Assembly (NCBI GenBank): GCA_008638375.1
Contig: CM018031.1
Location: forward strand, 18,632,915-18,696,914
Length of the DNA: 64,000 nt
Source: Nyssa sinensis
Lineage: Eukaryota > Streptophyta > Magnoliopsida > Cornales > Nyssaceae
Reading direction: 5' to 3'
Of the stretch, positions 33,841-46,110 are shown one piece after another. Position 1 is the stretch's first letter; every line of letters begins with the position of its first letter. Under the pieces are notes generated by a model. It did no database searches, was not told where the DNA came from, and saw only the letters and a program-made list of their open reading frames with translations. The position numbers were made by a program, and so were the translations under genes.

Positions 33841-34140
33841 CACGTTGCCGACGGCGACCTGTTATGTCGGAAATACATATTTATTCCGACGTGATACGGC
33901 GTCGGAAATATAAAGATATTTGTTCCGATGTTTGGATGGGTCGGAAAGGCTGGAATATTTCCCTCCCCCCCTGCTGTCCCGCGCATCTCTCTCTCTCTGA
34001 TCTCTCTGTTTTTCGCGCCTCTCTGAAACTGATCGCAAAAACGATCTGAAGTCTCTCATCTCGACCTCCTCGTTCGCGCGCCTCTCTCCATCTGAACTCT
34101 CTCTTCTCTCTCTCTCTCTGGCGACTGGTTTCCAAAGGAA
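33841..34140. repeat. Second copy of a subterminal block followed by CT-rich leader
   Basis: GTTGCCGACGGCGACCTGTTATGTCGGAAATACATATTTATTCCGACGTG...GTCGGAAAGG (33845-33950) repeats the subterminal motifs 1.75 kb inside the 5' end and is again followed by a CT-rich region (33960-34130). Confidence 0.7.
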
Positions 34141-34959
34141 AAAAGCCACTCGGTGGAACGTTGTGCTTGCAAATCTGTCTCTTTTGAGGAAGAAGTTAAT
34201 CCATTTTCGGTATTTATGGCTTTATGTAGCTTTTAATTTCAATCTTATTGATTTTCTTTTGCTTAATGGTTTTTTCTATTAATGTCATAAACGTGTTTAC
34301 ATGATTTTCTTGTGAGGGTTTCTGATATTTTTGTTGAATTTTTTCTTTCACATTTTTGTTTGTTCTGCTTGAGCTTGATTGTTTACATGATTTCTTGTGA
34401 GGGTTTCTGATATTTTTGTTGAATTTTTTCTGATCACATTTTTGTTTGAATCCCTTGTATTTACAGCTGAGAATTTTGTGTTATCTCACAATCTATGCTT
34501 TTTATTTCTTGTACAAGGGCTGAAAGAAGAAACAATGGCTGAAAGAAAGTTTAGGAGAGTAAGTAGAGGAAAAGTCTGTTTATTTTGTGGTAAAGAACAA
34601 AAATGGCAACAGCAGTACTCCCCCTTTCTCTATAATTATTCAGAATTTAGTCATCATAATTGTTGAAATACTATTTAATCTAGATCCAAATCCCTGCCCC
34701 TTTTAGGCCCTAAAATTACAAGATGAAACTAAGTTGCATTAAGTGAGAAAGTCAAATATACACCAAGTAAGGAGTTGATAGATATACGCAATGAGAGCCC
34801 TAAAACTAGTATTTCCTCAGTTGCACAAAACAACAATTAGACTTCACATAATATTAACTAGTCTGATTAAAAACAACAACAACAACAATTGTCCAAGCGG
34901 GCAGTGATTTTTTTTTGGCATTACTTGCTCATTTTTTGAGAAATTTACTTATGTTTCAT

Positions 34960-35201
34960 TGATGTGTTGCTTTTCTTTTGCAATTATTTTGAGGTAAAGC
35001 CTTGGGTTGATTTATTTGGAGTAGGCTAGGGAAGTAAGGCTGCTTTGTGTATTAATTGTTTGGAATAGTGCTTCGAATGTTGGGGTGAAATCTACCTTGG
35101 TGCCGCCTGTAGGGTTCTCCCTGATAGGTCTTTTGCTTTGTTTTTTTTCCTGTTGTTGGGCTTTGCTCTTCTTCTAATAAACTTTACTTACCAAAAAAAA
35201 A
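34960..35201 (+). mobile_element. Possible LINE 3' tail
   Basis: Sequence ending TTGGGCTTTGCTCTTCTTCTAATAAACTTTACTTACC followed by A9 (35193-35201) has the look of a LINE 3' end with poly-A. No coding part and no target duplication were found. Confidence 0.35.
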
Positions 35202-36359
35202 GTTGGTAACTTGCCAACTTTTGTAGTTTGGGGTTGTGTTGCTTACAGCTGATTAGTTGGTGTCAAGGTGTCAATCTGATTGGGATATTGGTTTCTTACC
35301 ATGATGTTTTTTACACTTTTTTTTTTCTTATTTTGCTGATGTATTGATTTGTATCTTTTTCCATACAGCAATAAAATTTTCTTTTTTGCTGGTGAAAAAA
35401 AAATAGAGTTTGTTCACTTTTTCAAACAAATTTTATGATATTTCAGTCCCAATCTTAGTTTGGTAACTTTCCTCCATTATTACAATCTATAATCTTCACT
35501 TCCTACTACTCTGCAGCAAGTGTGGAAGAAGGTCAGTAGGAAATGCCTCATTTAGCTTGAGAACCCCTTAACCTAAGTATTTGGATCGAACTGCAATGGG
35601 TTTTTCATATTCTGTAGGGGAAGTGCTTCTTAGAGAAGTTGTGTATGTTGGCCTTTGCAGCTACGGTCAAAGAAAGAAGAAATTATTTGATTGTCTCCCT
35701 CTTTAGTTATCTTTTCCCAAAGCCCGTAAAGTCATGCAACAGGAACCTTTCTTGTCCTTGTATAACTTGTTTTTTTTCTATTCTGACAATTGGGAGGTAT
35801 TATAGATGATACTTTGTTCTTCTCATTTCAATATGCATTTGTACTTGACAAAATAGTGAAAAGTTAATCTTGTTAAAAAAATAAAACAAAAAGACTACTT
35901 AAAATAAATAAAAAATTATTGTCTATATATATATATATATACACATAATAATAATAATTAATTGTAACTCTATTTATCAAAGATCATAATAATTGTAACT
36001 TTACCACAAAGCATAAACTCAACCAGCTGAACATGGAGACTGGGAGGAGGACTGACTGATCTAGCAAATGCAGATGTGGGGCAAATGCTATGTCTAGGTT
36101 GTTTCATATATTTTTTTTAAAATGTGGATGAACAATGCTGCTGATCTCACCTAAAATAACTTTCAGTACAAAACTTTCCCTCTGCCTGATCTTTTGTGCA
36201 TGTAATATTTCCTCATTTACTGTTCTGGAATTCTAGTGTCCCTCAAGTTCTGTTGTATATAAATGAATATTTTCCATTCAACAATTTTTTGTTTATTTTG
36301 ATAGGATTATTCTCTGCCTCTGTTCTCTTCCCTCCCAACTCTTTCGTCTTACACAATGT

Positions 36360-36510
36360 AACATTAGCTTGGTGGTAAATTTGGATTACTTGTGGACATT
36401 TGGGTTCAAGATCAATTGCTATAATTCAACATATATAAGAAGTTTACTCACTTGAGGCTCAAGCCACTGCTATGTAAACACATTTTGGAGGCTTGCTACG
36501 ATTGGATAAT
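36360..36510 (+). mobile_element. tRNA-derived SINE-like element inside the CACTA
   Basis: A box TAGCTTGGTGGT (36365-36376) and B box GGGTTCAAGATC (36402-36413) are spaced as in a tRNA gene, and the flanking text reads ACATTAGCTTGGTGGTAAAT. The 3' end and target duplicates are unclear. Confidence 0.5.
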
Positions 36511-39254
36511 CAAACATAATTTTTTCTGATCACATTTTTGTTTGAATCCCTTGTAGTTACAGCTGAGAATTTTGTGTTAACTCACAATCTATGCTTTTTA
36601 TTTCTTGTACAATCCATGCTCCTTTGCGTGTTTGTTTGGTATTTTCAAAGTGCTTATTTTGCTTGAGAGCAAAAATCAAAACTGTTCTTGCTCAAGAGTC
36701 AAAACCAAAAATTGCTCCTGAAATGCTATCCAAATGGTGACTTGGCAGGTTGATTTATTTCTTGTTTTCCGTCTGGGTTTAGTGTGAACATTTCCATTAC
36801 TTTGGCTCATGAATATCTTTACATTTAGCTCGATTCTTACCGATCTTGTAATGATTCTTTTGTAGAGTTTTTGGGGGTCTTAGAGTTTTTTTTTTTATAA
36901 ATAAGCTGCCCCCTTTTTTGTAAGTATTTCACCTTTCTCAAGCTTTATTTATTTATTTATTGAAATAAAAAAATAGAGTGAAGATACTAGGACAAGAACC
37001 TTTCTATCTTTTGGAAAGTGGCCACAAAATTTCCATATCAGAAGGCATCCTTAGAGCCGAGGTCTGTAACATAACAGTTACTTGGAATCTTTCTAAATTT
37101 TGATGATTGACCAGAAGGGGTTGGAATTTTACTTCAAGTTCAAATAAATATGGCTAGCCATGCTTTAGAGCTTTACCAGAGCTTCTCCCTCAAGTTCACT
37201 ATCTGATTAGATAAAGTTACAGATAAGTTTCATGTGAAATTTGAAACCTTATCATGAAAGTATGAATTTATTGCGGCAAAGAATTGAATATAGACTAGTC
37301 TACTAAAGAAGAATCCCAAAGAATTCATGCTATGCATCAGTAATTTAGATCAAACAGTCAACAAAAATAGGAGACACCCAGAAGGGGGATTAGGCCAAAT
37401 ACCTGCTGCAGTTCTGTAAAATTTTCCAAGAACTGCTTGAGTTATTGATCTAATAACAATAAATAATTGGTTCATTGTTCTGCATAATTGTTGCTCGGTG
37501 TATAGTTGTGTAGTGATTGCTATGCCCACTCACTATTTATTACTAGCTTTGCAATATTAATGCAATAGAAGGATGAAACTATACTAATTGATTACTTCTT
37601 ATTATGGTAGGGATCAAACATGGATAAGAGTTGGATGAAACTTCCGGGTAGACATTTGCCTGGTTACATCAAAGGAATTAAAGACTTCATTGAGTATGCA
37701 CGTCCGAGCACAGATAGAGGTAATAGAATTAAATGTCCATGTAGAAAATGCAACAATAGGTATTATGAACCTATTAATGTAGCTAAAGCACATTTGGAGT
37801 TGCATGGAATGGACAAGAACTACACTCGATGGGTATTTCATGGCGAAGATTATGAAGTTAGGACTGTGGATATTGAAAGTAGTCGTGATGGTTTTAGTGA
37901 GCAAGGTTGTGATGGATTGAGGGAAATGTTGGAAAACGTATGTGCAGGAAGAATTGATGTTGAGAGCAATGTGCAAGGGAAAACAAGTAGTAGTCATGAT
38001 CATTCTAATGTAGAGGGGGAGGAGCCACAACCATTTGATGCATTTTAGCTGATTTGCATCTGCCACTTTACCCAGGTTGTAAAAAGTTCTCAAAATTAGA
38101 GTTCCTTGTGAAGTTGATGCATATAAAAACGATTAGCGGTTGGAGTAACAAATCATTTGATATGCTTTTGGAATTGATTAAAATGGCACTGTTTCCTGGT
38201 GAGACGCTCCCGAAGTCAAATTATGAGTGTAAGAAGTATATGCGTGACCTAGGTCTTGGTTATGTACCTATACATGCATGCATGCAAATATGATTGTGCA
38301 TTATTTTGGGGAGAACACGAAAATAAAATTGAATGTCCGCGATGTGGTGAGCCGAGGTATAAAGTTAATGCCGATAAGAGTAAGAAGATTCCTCAAAAGG
38401 TATTGAGATATTTTCCGTTGAAACCTAGGCTACAAAGGTTGTTTATGTTAACAAAAACAACTGGAGATATGAGATGGCACAAAGAAAAATGACTTTCACA
38501 GGATAATGTTCTAACACATCCAGCAGACAGCCTGGCTTGGGAGGAATTTGACAAGGAACATCCTTGGTTTGCGCAAGATCCTCGCAATGTCCGATTGGGC
38601 ATCGCGAGTGACGGGTTCAATCCGTTTGGGGACATGAGCAACGCTTACAGCATGTGGCCTGTGTTGGTTATTCCTTATAATTTGCCGCCTTGGAAGTGTA
38701 TGAAAGAACCCTTCCTTTTCATGTCACTATTGATTCCTGGTCCAAAATCACCTGGAAATGACATAGATGTGTACCTGCGTCCATTGATAGATGAGTTGAA
38801 GGACTTATGGGAGAATGGCATTGATACATATGATGTTGTAACAAGGCAGAGCTTTCGGTTGCATGCAGCGGTGTTATGGACTATTAACGATTTTCCTGCA
38901 TACGGAAATTTGTCAGGTTGGAGCACGAAAGGGTATATGGCATGCCCAATTTGTAATAAGGATGCTAGATCGATGTATTTGAAGAATGGAAAAAAGGTAT
39001 GTTTCATGTGTCATCGTCGTTTTTTGCCAAGAATGCATAGTTGGAGAAGACGTTACAAGGATGACTTTGACGGAAAAAATGAAAGTAGGTTGGGACCAAA
39101 GCATTTGTCTGGGGACGACGTACTTGCACAATTGGAACATCTCCAACCTAACCTATTTGGAAAGGGAGCAACAAATAATAAAAGAAAGCGTACCGATGTA
39201 GAGTTGAATTGGACAAAGAGGAGCATATTTTTTGAATTATCATATTGGCGAACT

Positions 39255-39259
39255 CTTAA
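39255..39259. repeat. Target-site duplication CTTAA of the solo LTR in TNP2 (left)
   Basis: CTTAA is repeated at 42208-42212. Removing the insert and one copy restores the reading ...WRTLK-LRHNLD..., the normal TNP2 sequence. Confidence 0.93.
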
Positions 39260-39331
39260 TGTAACAACCTGAAATTTTTTTTTTTTTTAATAAATAAAAT
39301 TCTCAAGTTGTTATTATTATTTTTTAATATT

Positions 39332-39363
<32 letters not shown>

Positions 39364-42207
39364 GATGGATGTATGTATATATGTGTATATATATATATAC
39401 ATATAATTTAAATTTTTTATTGTGTATATGTGTATACATGTGAGTGTGTATTAAATGTGTAAATATATATGTATATATATATATATGTATGTGTGTGTAA
39501 AACAGTGTGTGTGTGTGTGCCGTGTGGGTGCATGTGTTGAGTGTAATACACTCAAAGAGGGTGGTGTATGGCAGTGGGTGTGTAAGGGGTTAGGTGAGTG
39601 CATGAGTGAGATTTTGTGTGTATAAGTGAGTGAAGAGAGTGGAGAGGAGCAGACCTGTCGTGGAATTTTAGAGAGAGAGAGAGAGAGAAGTGTAGAGAGA
39701 GAAAGTGAAAGGAAAGAGAGAGAGTGATGTGTGTGCTCTGGTTTTTGAAAGAGAAGCAGAAAGAAGGAAGCTAAGGAGGCCAAAGGGGAGAACAGAAGCA
39801 AAGCAAGAGGAGAGAAGCACCATCACAGGGTTGGAAACCCATAACCGTAAGCTTTCTCTCTCTAGAAAATCTCTCAAATATCCAACTTGTTTTGTAGCCT
39901 ATTGCTTAGATTTAATTGTTGGAACTTATAGAGCATGAAATATGGAGAATTTAGGGACAAGAATCAACCAAAATGGTTGAGAAATGAGGGAGAAAAATGA
40001 ATGTGCAGGTCACGGCCATGGGGGGGAGTCTAGGCTTTTCATTGCAATTGGGAGCTTCAAAACAGTGTTAAAATGTCCAAAAATTACTTTGGGATGGTTT
40101 GGAATCGAAAGAGGGTTTGAAAACACCAAAAAAAAATTAAGTTTAAAAACTTGATTTTTACAGTTCCGGCGACGTCGCCGGAGAAGGTGACCGGAGACCG
40201 CCGGAACCCTACCGGAAAAATGGGGGGGGGAGATGAGGACTGTACGGGTCCGGGTCGGGTCGGTTTCAGGTCGAGTCGGGCTTGGGCTGACCCGCCCCTG
40301 CCACGTGTCAGCCCATTGTTTTAAATTAAAAACCTAGTTTGGCCCGTTTGGTTGCAAGGATAAGAAATTAAGAAATTGGAATTAAATTAAAACCAGGATA
40401 TCCTATCCCTGTTCTAGGATTAGCCCCTGTTTGGTTAACCTGATTAAGAATAACAAATTAAACTAGTTTCAATTTGAACCTTTTAGAATTTGAACCTTTT
40501 GGAATTTGAACCTTTTAGAATTTGAACCTTAACCCTGAACTTTCGGAAATTACAAATTGACCCCCCAACTGTTGGAAATTTCACTTTTACCCACCTGATT
40601 AAATTATTAATAAAATATTAATTAAATTAATTAATTAATTATTTAATTAAATTAATTTAATTAATTAAATATTCAAATATATTCCGGAGTCCAAATGGGA
40701 CAAGTCATTAGTATATTTTGACTATCTCGGCCATTCTGAGACCAATGGTGAGGTCCGTTTTACGAGACGGGGTCCCGAAAAATAAAAGACACGTAGCAAC
40801 GTACAAAATTACCAAAATACCCCTGAATTGAAATACAATCAAATGAACTCCGAATTAGGTAAACAAATAGTGAAACTTTATTATCTCGAGCATTCCGGAC
40901 TCAACCGTGGAGTCCGATTTGTGAAAAGAGGTCACGAAATGTAAGGACCCGTGTAAAGTGCAAAATGACTGTTTTGCCTTTTTTAACCCAGGTACCCGAA
41001 TTGAATTCTACGAAAGCCTAAACTTATTTCCTTCAACGTCCTGGATTCAACAGTAGAGTTTAATTTAGCAAAGTAGAAGCTTATAAGATAAAGACGTAAA
41101 ATTTGATGAATAGCATAATTCAAGTGACGATTAAACTGAGTTTCATGTTATGAATTTTAGGGACACGGAAAGGCAAAGAGAAGGTGGCCTGACCTTTAGT
41201 GTTCTTACGGTGGTTTCACTTGACTACGAGTATACTTTCCGGTTTGAGATCGGTTACCAGGTACGATATATTGTGCTAAGTAAGAAATAGAATTGAGATT
41301 AGGAATACTTGCTTTGCTGTGTTAATTGTTCACATGTTTGTCCGAGTGTTCACATGCTTATGTGCTATGTGCTATCTTGTTTAGTTGGATGATGATTATG
41401 GGTATATCGCATGTGTTAACGTGGTGTGTGAATTATCTGCTTTGAAGAACTGTTGATGTTATGAATTGTACACTTGAAAGCATGTTTTATGTATGAATGA
41501 AATACATCATTGAGATTGCATTATGACATGATGAGATTAGAGCATATTGGCATGGTGTGATTCCTTGGACATGGCGTGAGTAAGCACTTGGTGCTTTGCA
41601 TTATGAGGGTGCAGATCCTGTGGTGAAAAACCCAAAATCGGCCATTAGGTACTTGCGAGCCTGACGGATTCCGGACCGTGAAGCGAGACATAAGTGGCGG
41701 TACTCATGCCAGCAGAGAATGACCGTATCATGAGACATGGGTGGCATAGAGTTGCATGGGTGTGTCACGCATCTTGCTCATATACTGTATACTGTTTACA
41801 TACTGTCATTATGATATAGAATGCCATATAGAAATAACTGTACACTCGCACATGCCACGACCTTAGTTTTGTTTCTTGCATTAGCATTATATTGTACCAG
41901 CATGTTGAGCTGACCCCTTTAGTGGGGCAAACATTTCAGATGATGTTCCAGCTGTACGGGATATAGAGACGGTCTGATTGAGGGTTATATTGGGCCCGAT
42001 GGGCGCTTTTGATATTATGTAAGGGCATAAGCCCGAGACTGTATTTCATTTTGAATATTGTGGACCAACGGACCAGACTTTATGTATGTATCAGAACAGT
42101 GTACGGAATGTATGAGAATGTCATTATTATCTTTCATTTCTTTATTATTTTATTTCTTTTTGTCTCGTTACTCACGCCTCGGGTTCGCTGGAATTTGGGG
42201 CGTGACA
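39260..42207 (-). mobile_element. Solo LTR (~2.95 kb) nested in the TNP2 gene
   Basis: Starts TGTAACAACCTGAAATTTT, ends GGAATTTGGGGCGTGACA, with perfect CTTAA duplicates. It is the reverse-orientation relative of 6152-9304: the plus-strand end CTCACGCCTCGGGTTCGCTGGAATTTGGGGCGTGACA is the complement of the other's start. It contains TTA and TA/TG microsatellites (39310-39500), a GA-rich stretch (39670-39730), and internal repeats with CTATCTCGG...GGTGAGGTCCG at about 40720 and 40880. No protein genes; the open frames are low-complexity. Confidence 0.88.
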
Positions 42208-44318
42208 CTTAAGCTTCGACACAATCTCGATGTTATGCACATTGAAAAAAACATTTGTGAGAATGTGTTGGAAACATTGCTAAACCTGGATGGGAAAACA
42301 AAAGACAACATCAAAGCGCGCATGGATTTAGAGGTAATGGGCATACGAAAGGAATTGCATTTGATACCGAATGGTGATAAATTCATTGTACCACCTGCGT
42401 GTTATACATTATCAGCTAATGAGAGAAAAAGTTTTTGTGCTTGGATTAAAGATGTGAAGTTTCCAGAAGGATTTGCTTCTAATATTGCTCGATGTGTGAA
42501 TGCAACAGACGGTAAAATATCGGGTATGAAAAGTCATGATTGTCATGTTTTTTTGCAACGACTGCTCCCAATCATTATACGTGGATATTTTGAGGATAAA
42601 GTTCGTACTCCACTGATTGAATTGGGGTTGTTCTTTAAGGAGTTGTGCTCAAAGACATTGAAGAGGCAGGTGTTAGATAAGATGGAAATGGACATAATTG
42701 TCATACTTTGTAAGTTAGAGCAAATATTTCCACCAGCATTCTTTGATGTTATGGTCCACTTGGCTGTTCATTTGCCACATGAGGCAAAACTTGGTGGACC
42801 TGTCCAGTACCGATGGATGTATCCCATTGAAAGGTAATGTAATAATTTAAAATATGTATGATAAGATTTTTGGTGGTAGAAGTCTAATTTTAAATTGTGA
42901 ACAGATTCTTGCGAACACTAAAGCAATATGTGCGCAACAAAGCACGTCCTGAAGGATCGATTGCAGAAGCATACATTGACAGTGAATGCCTTGCATTCTG
43001 TTCAATGTATATAGATGGTATTGAAACAAGATTCAATCGTGTAGAACGGAATTATGATGGAGGTCAATGGCAACAACCTAGGCATTCAATTGCTGCGTTT
43101 GGAATGGTAGTTCGACCAATGGGTTCAGGATCATATGAATATATAGATATAACAGAATATGAGAAAGTGAATTATTACGTGTTGAATAATTCTGCTGAAC
43201 TCGCTTCCTATCGCAAGTAAATTAACTCTGTCCCACTACTACATACAAATAAGTTTTCATTTTGGATAGAATTCACATTTGACAATTTCAATAATATGCG
43301 CTACACATGTAGGATGCACAAGGCAATGCTAGAAACTGAAAGCATGGTTAATGTCCAACAAAGGCACGAACAACAATTTGCTCATTGGTTTAAAACACAT
43401 GTAAGTTTTCATGTACTTGGTTATAAAGTGTAGTCTTTTTTTTTACGGATGTTGTCTTTTAATCTTAATTATGTATTTTTTTTTTTATATATACAGATGG
43501 AACTATTGCGCCAACAGAAAGCTGTGAAAGCTAATGACGACTTATATTCGTTGGCTTGTGGTCCCGATAAACGAATTACGCGGTACACTGGTTGTATTGT
43601 GAATGGTTTCAGGTTTCAGACAATTCAACGTGAAAAGTATCGTCAAACTCAAAATAGTGGTGTGGTTGTGACAGTGTATGAAGGTGATAAGGAGATCCAA
43701 TATTATGGTGTGCTAAAAGACATTATTGAACTGAGTTACTGCTTTGATAATAAAATTTTCTTGTTCAAGTGTGATTGGTGGGATGTTGGGAACAAAAGAA
43801 CTGGAATACATACAGATTCATATTGCACGAGTGTAAATATGGCTCGAACACGGTATGCTAATGATCCTTATGTGTTAGCATCACAAGTCAAACAAGTATT
43901 TTACCTTAAGGATGCAAAATTTCGGGGTAATTGGTCTGTTGTTGATTTGGTTAAGCCAAGAAACATTTACGATTTCTTAGAGGTAAATGAGGAAGATAAT
44001 GGATTAGTGGAGAGTGATGTATTCCAAGAAGAGGAACAATCAGCATATTATGAGGATTTGCAACGTCATCGATGTTTTGAAGCTATTGATAATGAAAATG
44101 ATGGCAGTGCGACTGGATCATCATCTCGGATTAGGACTGACATTGAAGCTTTTCAAGTTGACGCTTTAGAGGTTGTCATCAATGTGGAATCAAATCAGAC
44201 AGATGCTACTTTCATCAATGATGATACAAGTGATGAAGATGACAATACATTGATAGATTATTGTAATGATGAAGAAAATCAGTTGTCAACTAATGATGAT
44301 GCTGATATAGACGAGTGA

Positions 44319-44500
44319 TGGAGAAAGTGAAATGGAAAAACATTGATTATGATGATACTAATATCTATGATAATGGCATCTTTTGTTGTATAACTTTGGT
44401 TGCATCATGACAGCTCTGTTTTATAACTGATGGTTTGTCAAGGAAGTTTTAAATGTGATCAGATTTGTGAAATATCGATTATTGTTCTATTTTGCTATTT
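44319..44500. other. 3' region of the TNP2 gene
   Basis: Non-coding AT-rich downstream sequence. I found no canonical AATAAA directly after the stop codon. Confidence 0.4.
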
Positions 44501-46010
44501 GAACTATGTATCTATTAACGGGATTGTCCTTGATCTGATTTATCTCTAATCTGATTTATCTTGGATTTGTTCTATATTTAATCTTATCTAATTTTTCATT
44601 GATTTGTTTCGTCTCTGATCTGATATGATTTATCTCTGATATGTTCTGTATTTGCTCTATTATGATCTGATCTGCTTTATCTCTGATCTGTTATGTCTCT
44701 AATATGATTGTCTTTGATATGTTTTATTTTTGATCTATTTTGTCTCTGATTTGAATTATCTCTGATCTGATTTGTCTCTAATATGTTCTGTCTTGATCCG
44801 ATTTATCTCTGATCTAGTTTGATCTATCTCTGATCTGATTTGTCTCTAATTTGATTTATCTCTGATCTATTCTATCTCTAATTTGATTTATCTCTGATCT
44901 GTTTGTCTCTGATATGTTCCATCTCTGATCTGTTTTGTCTATGAGTTATTTTTGTTTCAATCTGTTTTAACATTTGAACTGTTGTATAAAAAAATGCATG
45001 TTAATATCTGTTTAGACTTTAGAATCCGTTTTGCATTTTGACATATAAAATGGCACAACTATAAAATGCATTTTGGAAAAAATCTCTAGAGTTTTTGTTT
45101 ATGGTAAAAGTATATTTTTCACAATTCATATGTTTGTGTTTACAGAGCTACCCCTTCATATTGTATATATTTTAATCCCAATATGATCTATTGTATATGT
45201 TCTTATCTAATCTGTATCGAATCTGTTGTATATATTCTACTCTAATCTGTTATATTTGTTCTAATCTGATCTATTGTATTTGTTCAAATTCGATTTGTAT
45301 ATGATCTGTTGTATCTATTTTGATCTAATCTGTTATATGTGTTCCAATCTGGTATGTTGTATCTATTCTGAACTAATTTGGTATATTTGTTCTGATCTAA
45401 TCTACATCTGTATATGTTCTAATCCGATCTGTGTTTGTTCTGAGTTTGTTTAGATCTTATCTGCACCCATTTTGATATGATCTGTATCTAAATCAATTTT
45501 GATCTAATCTAATCGGTATATCTTCTGATTTCTAATCTGTATCTATTATGATTTGTCATCTATATTTGCTTTAAGTTGTATCTATCCTTATTTGATCTAT
45601 AACTATTCTAACCTCTGATCTGTCATTGTTCTAATTTCTGATCTATATCCATTCTAATATCTGTTTTATATTTGTTTTGATCCGATCTGATACGTTATTT
45701 ATCTAATCAAATATATTTGGTATTTAATCTGATTCATTTGTATCTGACTTGATCTGTTCTAATCAGTTCTGTATCTGATCCAATTTAATTCTAAACTTTT
45801 TATATTTGATCTCATTTGTCCTTCATCTGATCTCTTCTACATCTGATCTGGTCTGTTTGAATGTGACATAGTCTGTTTGTGTCTTATCTGATTTGTTTGT
45901 CTGATCTAATCCATTCTGAATCTGATCTAATTAGTTCTCTAATCTGTTATGTATCTTATCTTTTTTATCTTAAATTTGTGGCATTTATTTTTGTTTCAAT
46001 CTGTTTTGCA
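44500..46010 (+). repeat. 1.5-kb degenerate TGATCTG/TCTCTGATCTG tract
   Basis: Almost the whole stretch is built from drifting copies of phrases such as TTTATCTCTGATCTGATTTGTCTC and TCTAATCTGATCTGT(T/A)TCTG, with no constant period. It lies between the two CACTA genes. No coding sequence. Confidence 0.85.
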
Positions 46011-46110
46011 TGTCTATGATCCAATAAGTTCTGTTTATTAAAGTAAATAAGTTTTTCCATTTTGACATATAACTCAAAAGTTTATTAATGGGGCAGCATT
46101 CCTTATTGGC

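Larger units (their letters stand above)
34141..37619. other. Long 5' intron/leader region of the CACTA, no gene seen
   Basis: AT-rich DNA before the TNP2 start codon. A ~93-bp segment (CTGATCACATTTTTGTTTGAATCCC...TTTTATTTCTTGTACAA) occurs at about 34424-34516 and again at 36519-36612. The open frame from ATG 34534 (MAERKFRRVSRGKVC, 43 codons) has no recognised domain. Splice-acceptor-like text TATGGTAG(GG)ATCAAAC precedes the ATG at 37620. Confidence 0.45.
37620..44318 (+). pseudogene. TNP2-type CACTA transposase, broken
   Basis: The main transposase, which would cut and join the element ends. Segments: 37620-38046 (start MDKSWMKLPGRHLPGYIKG; transposase-associated domain with CPCRKCNN); 38049-38290 (frame 2); 38288-39259 (TNP2/Transposase_21 core: DGFNPFGDMSNAYSMWPVLV, PWKCMKEPFLFMSLLIPGPK, CPICNKDA), then after the solo LTR 42213-42833 (LRHNLDVMHIEKNICENVL), 42905-43216 and 43313-43400 (DUF4218-type region) and 43497-44318 (DUF4216-type region, ending in an acidic tail). 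Introns 42834-42904, 43217-43312 and 43401-43496 have GT...AG ends and keep frame. Lesions: a frameshift in a T run near 38046; a CATG microduplication near 38275-38285 that shifts back; TGA at 38490-38492; and the 2.95-kb solo LTR. Confidence 0.92.

Noticed and set aside
37614..38093. 159-codon minus-strand open frame
   Set aside because: Shadow of the TNP2 N-terminal domain.
39451..39938. Ser/Leu-rich open frames on both strands
   Set aside because: Microsatellite and GA-rich sequence in a solo LTR.
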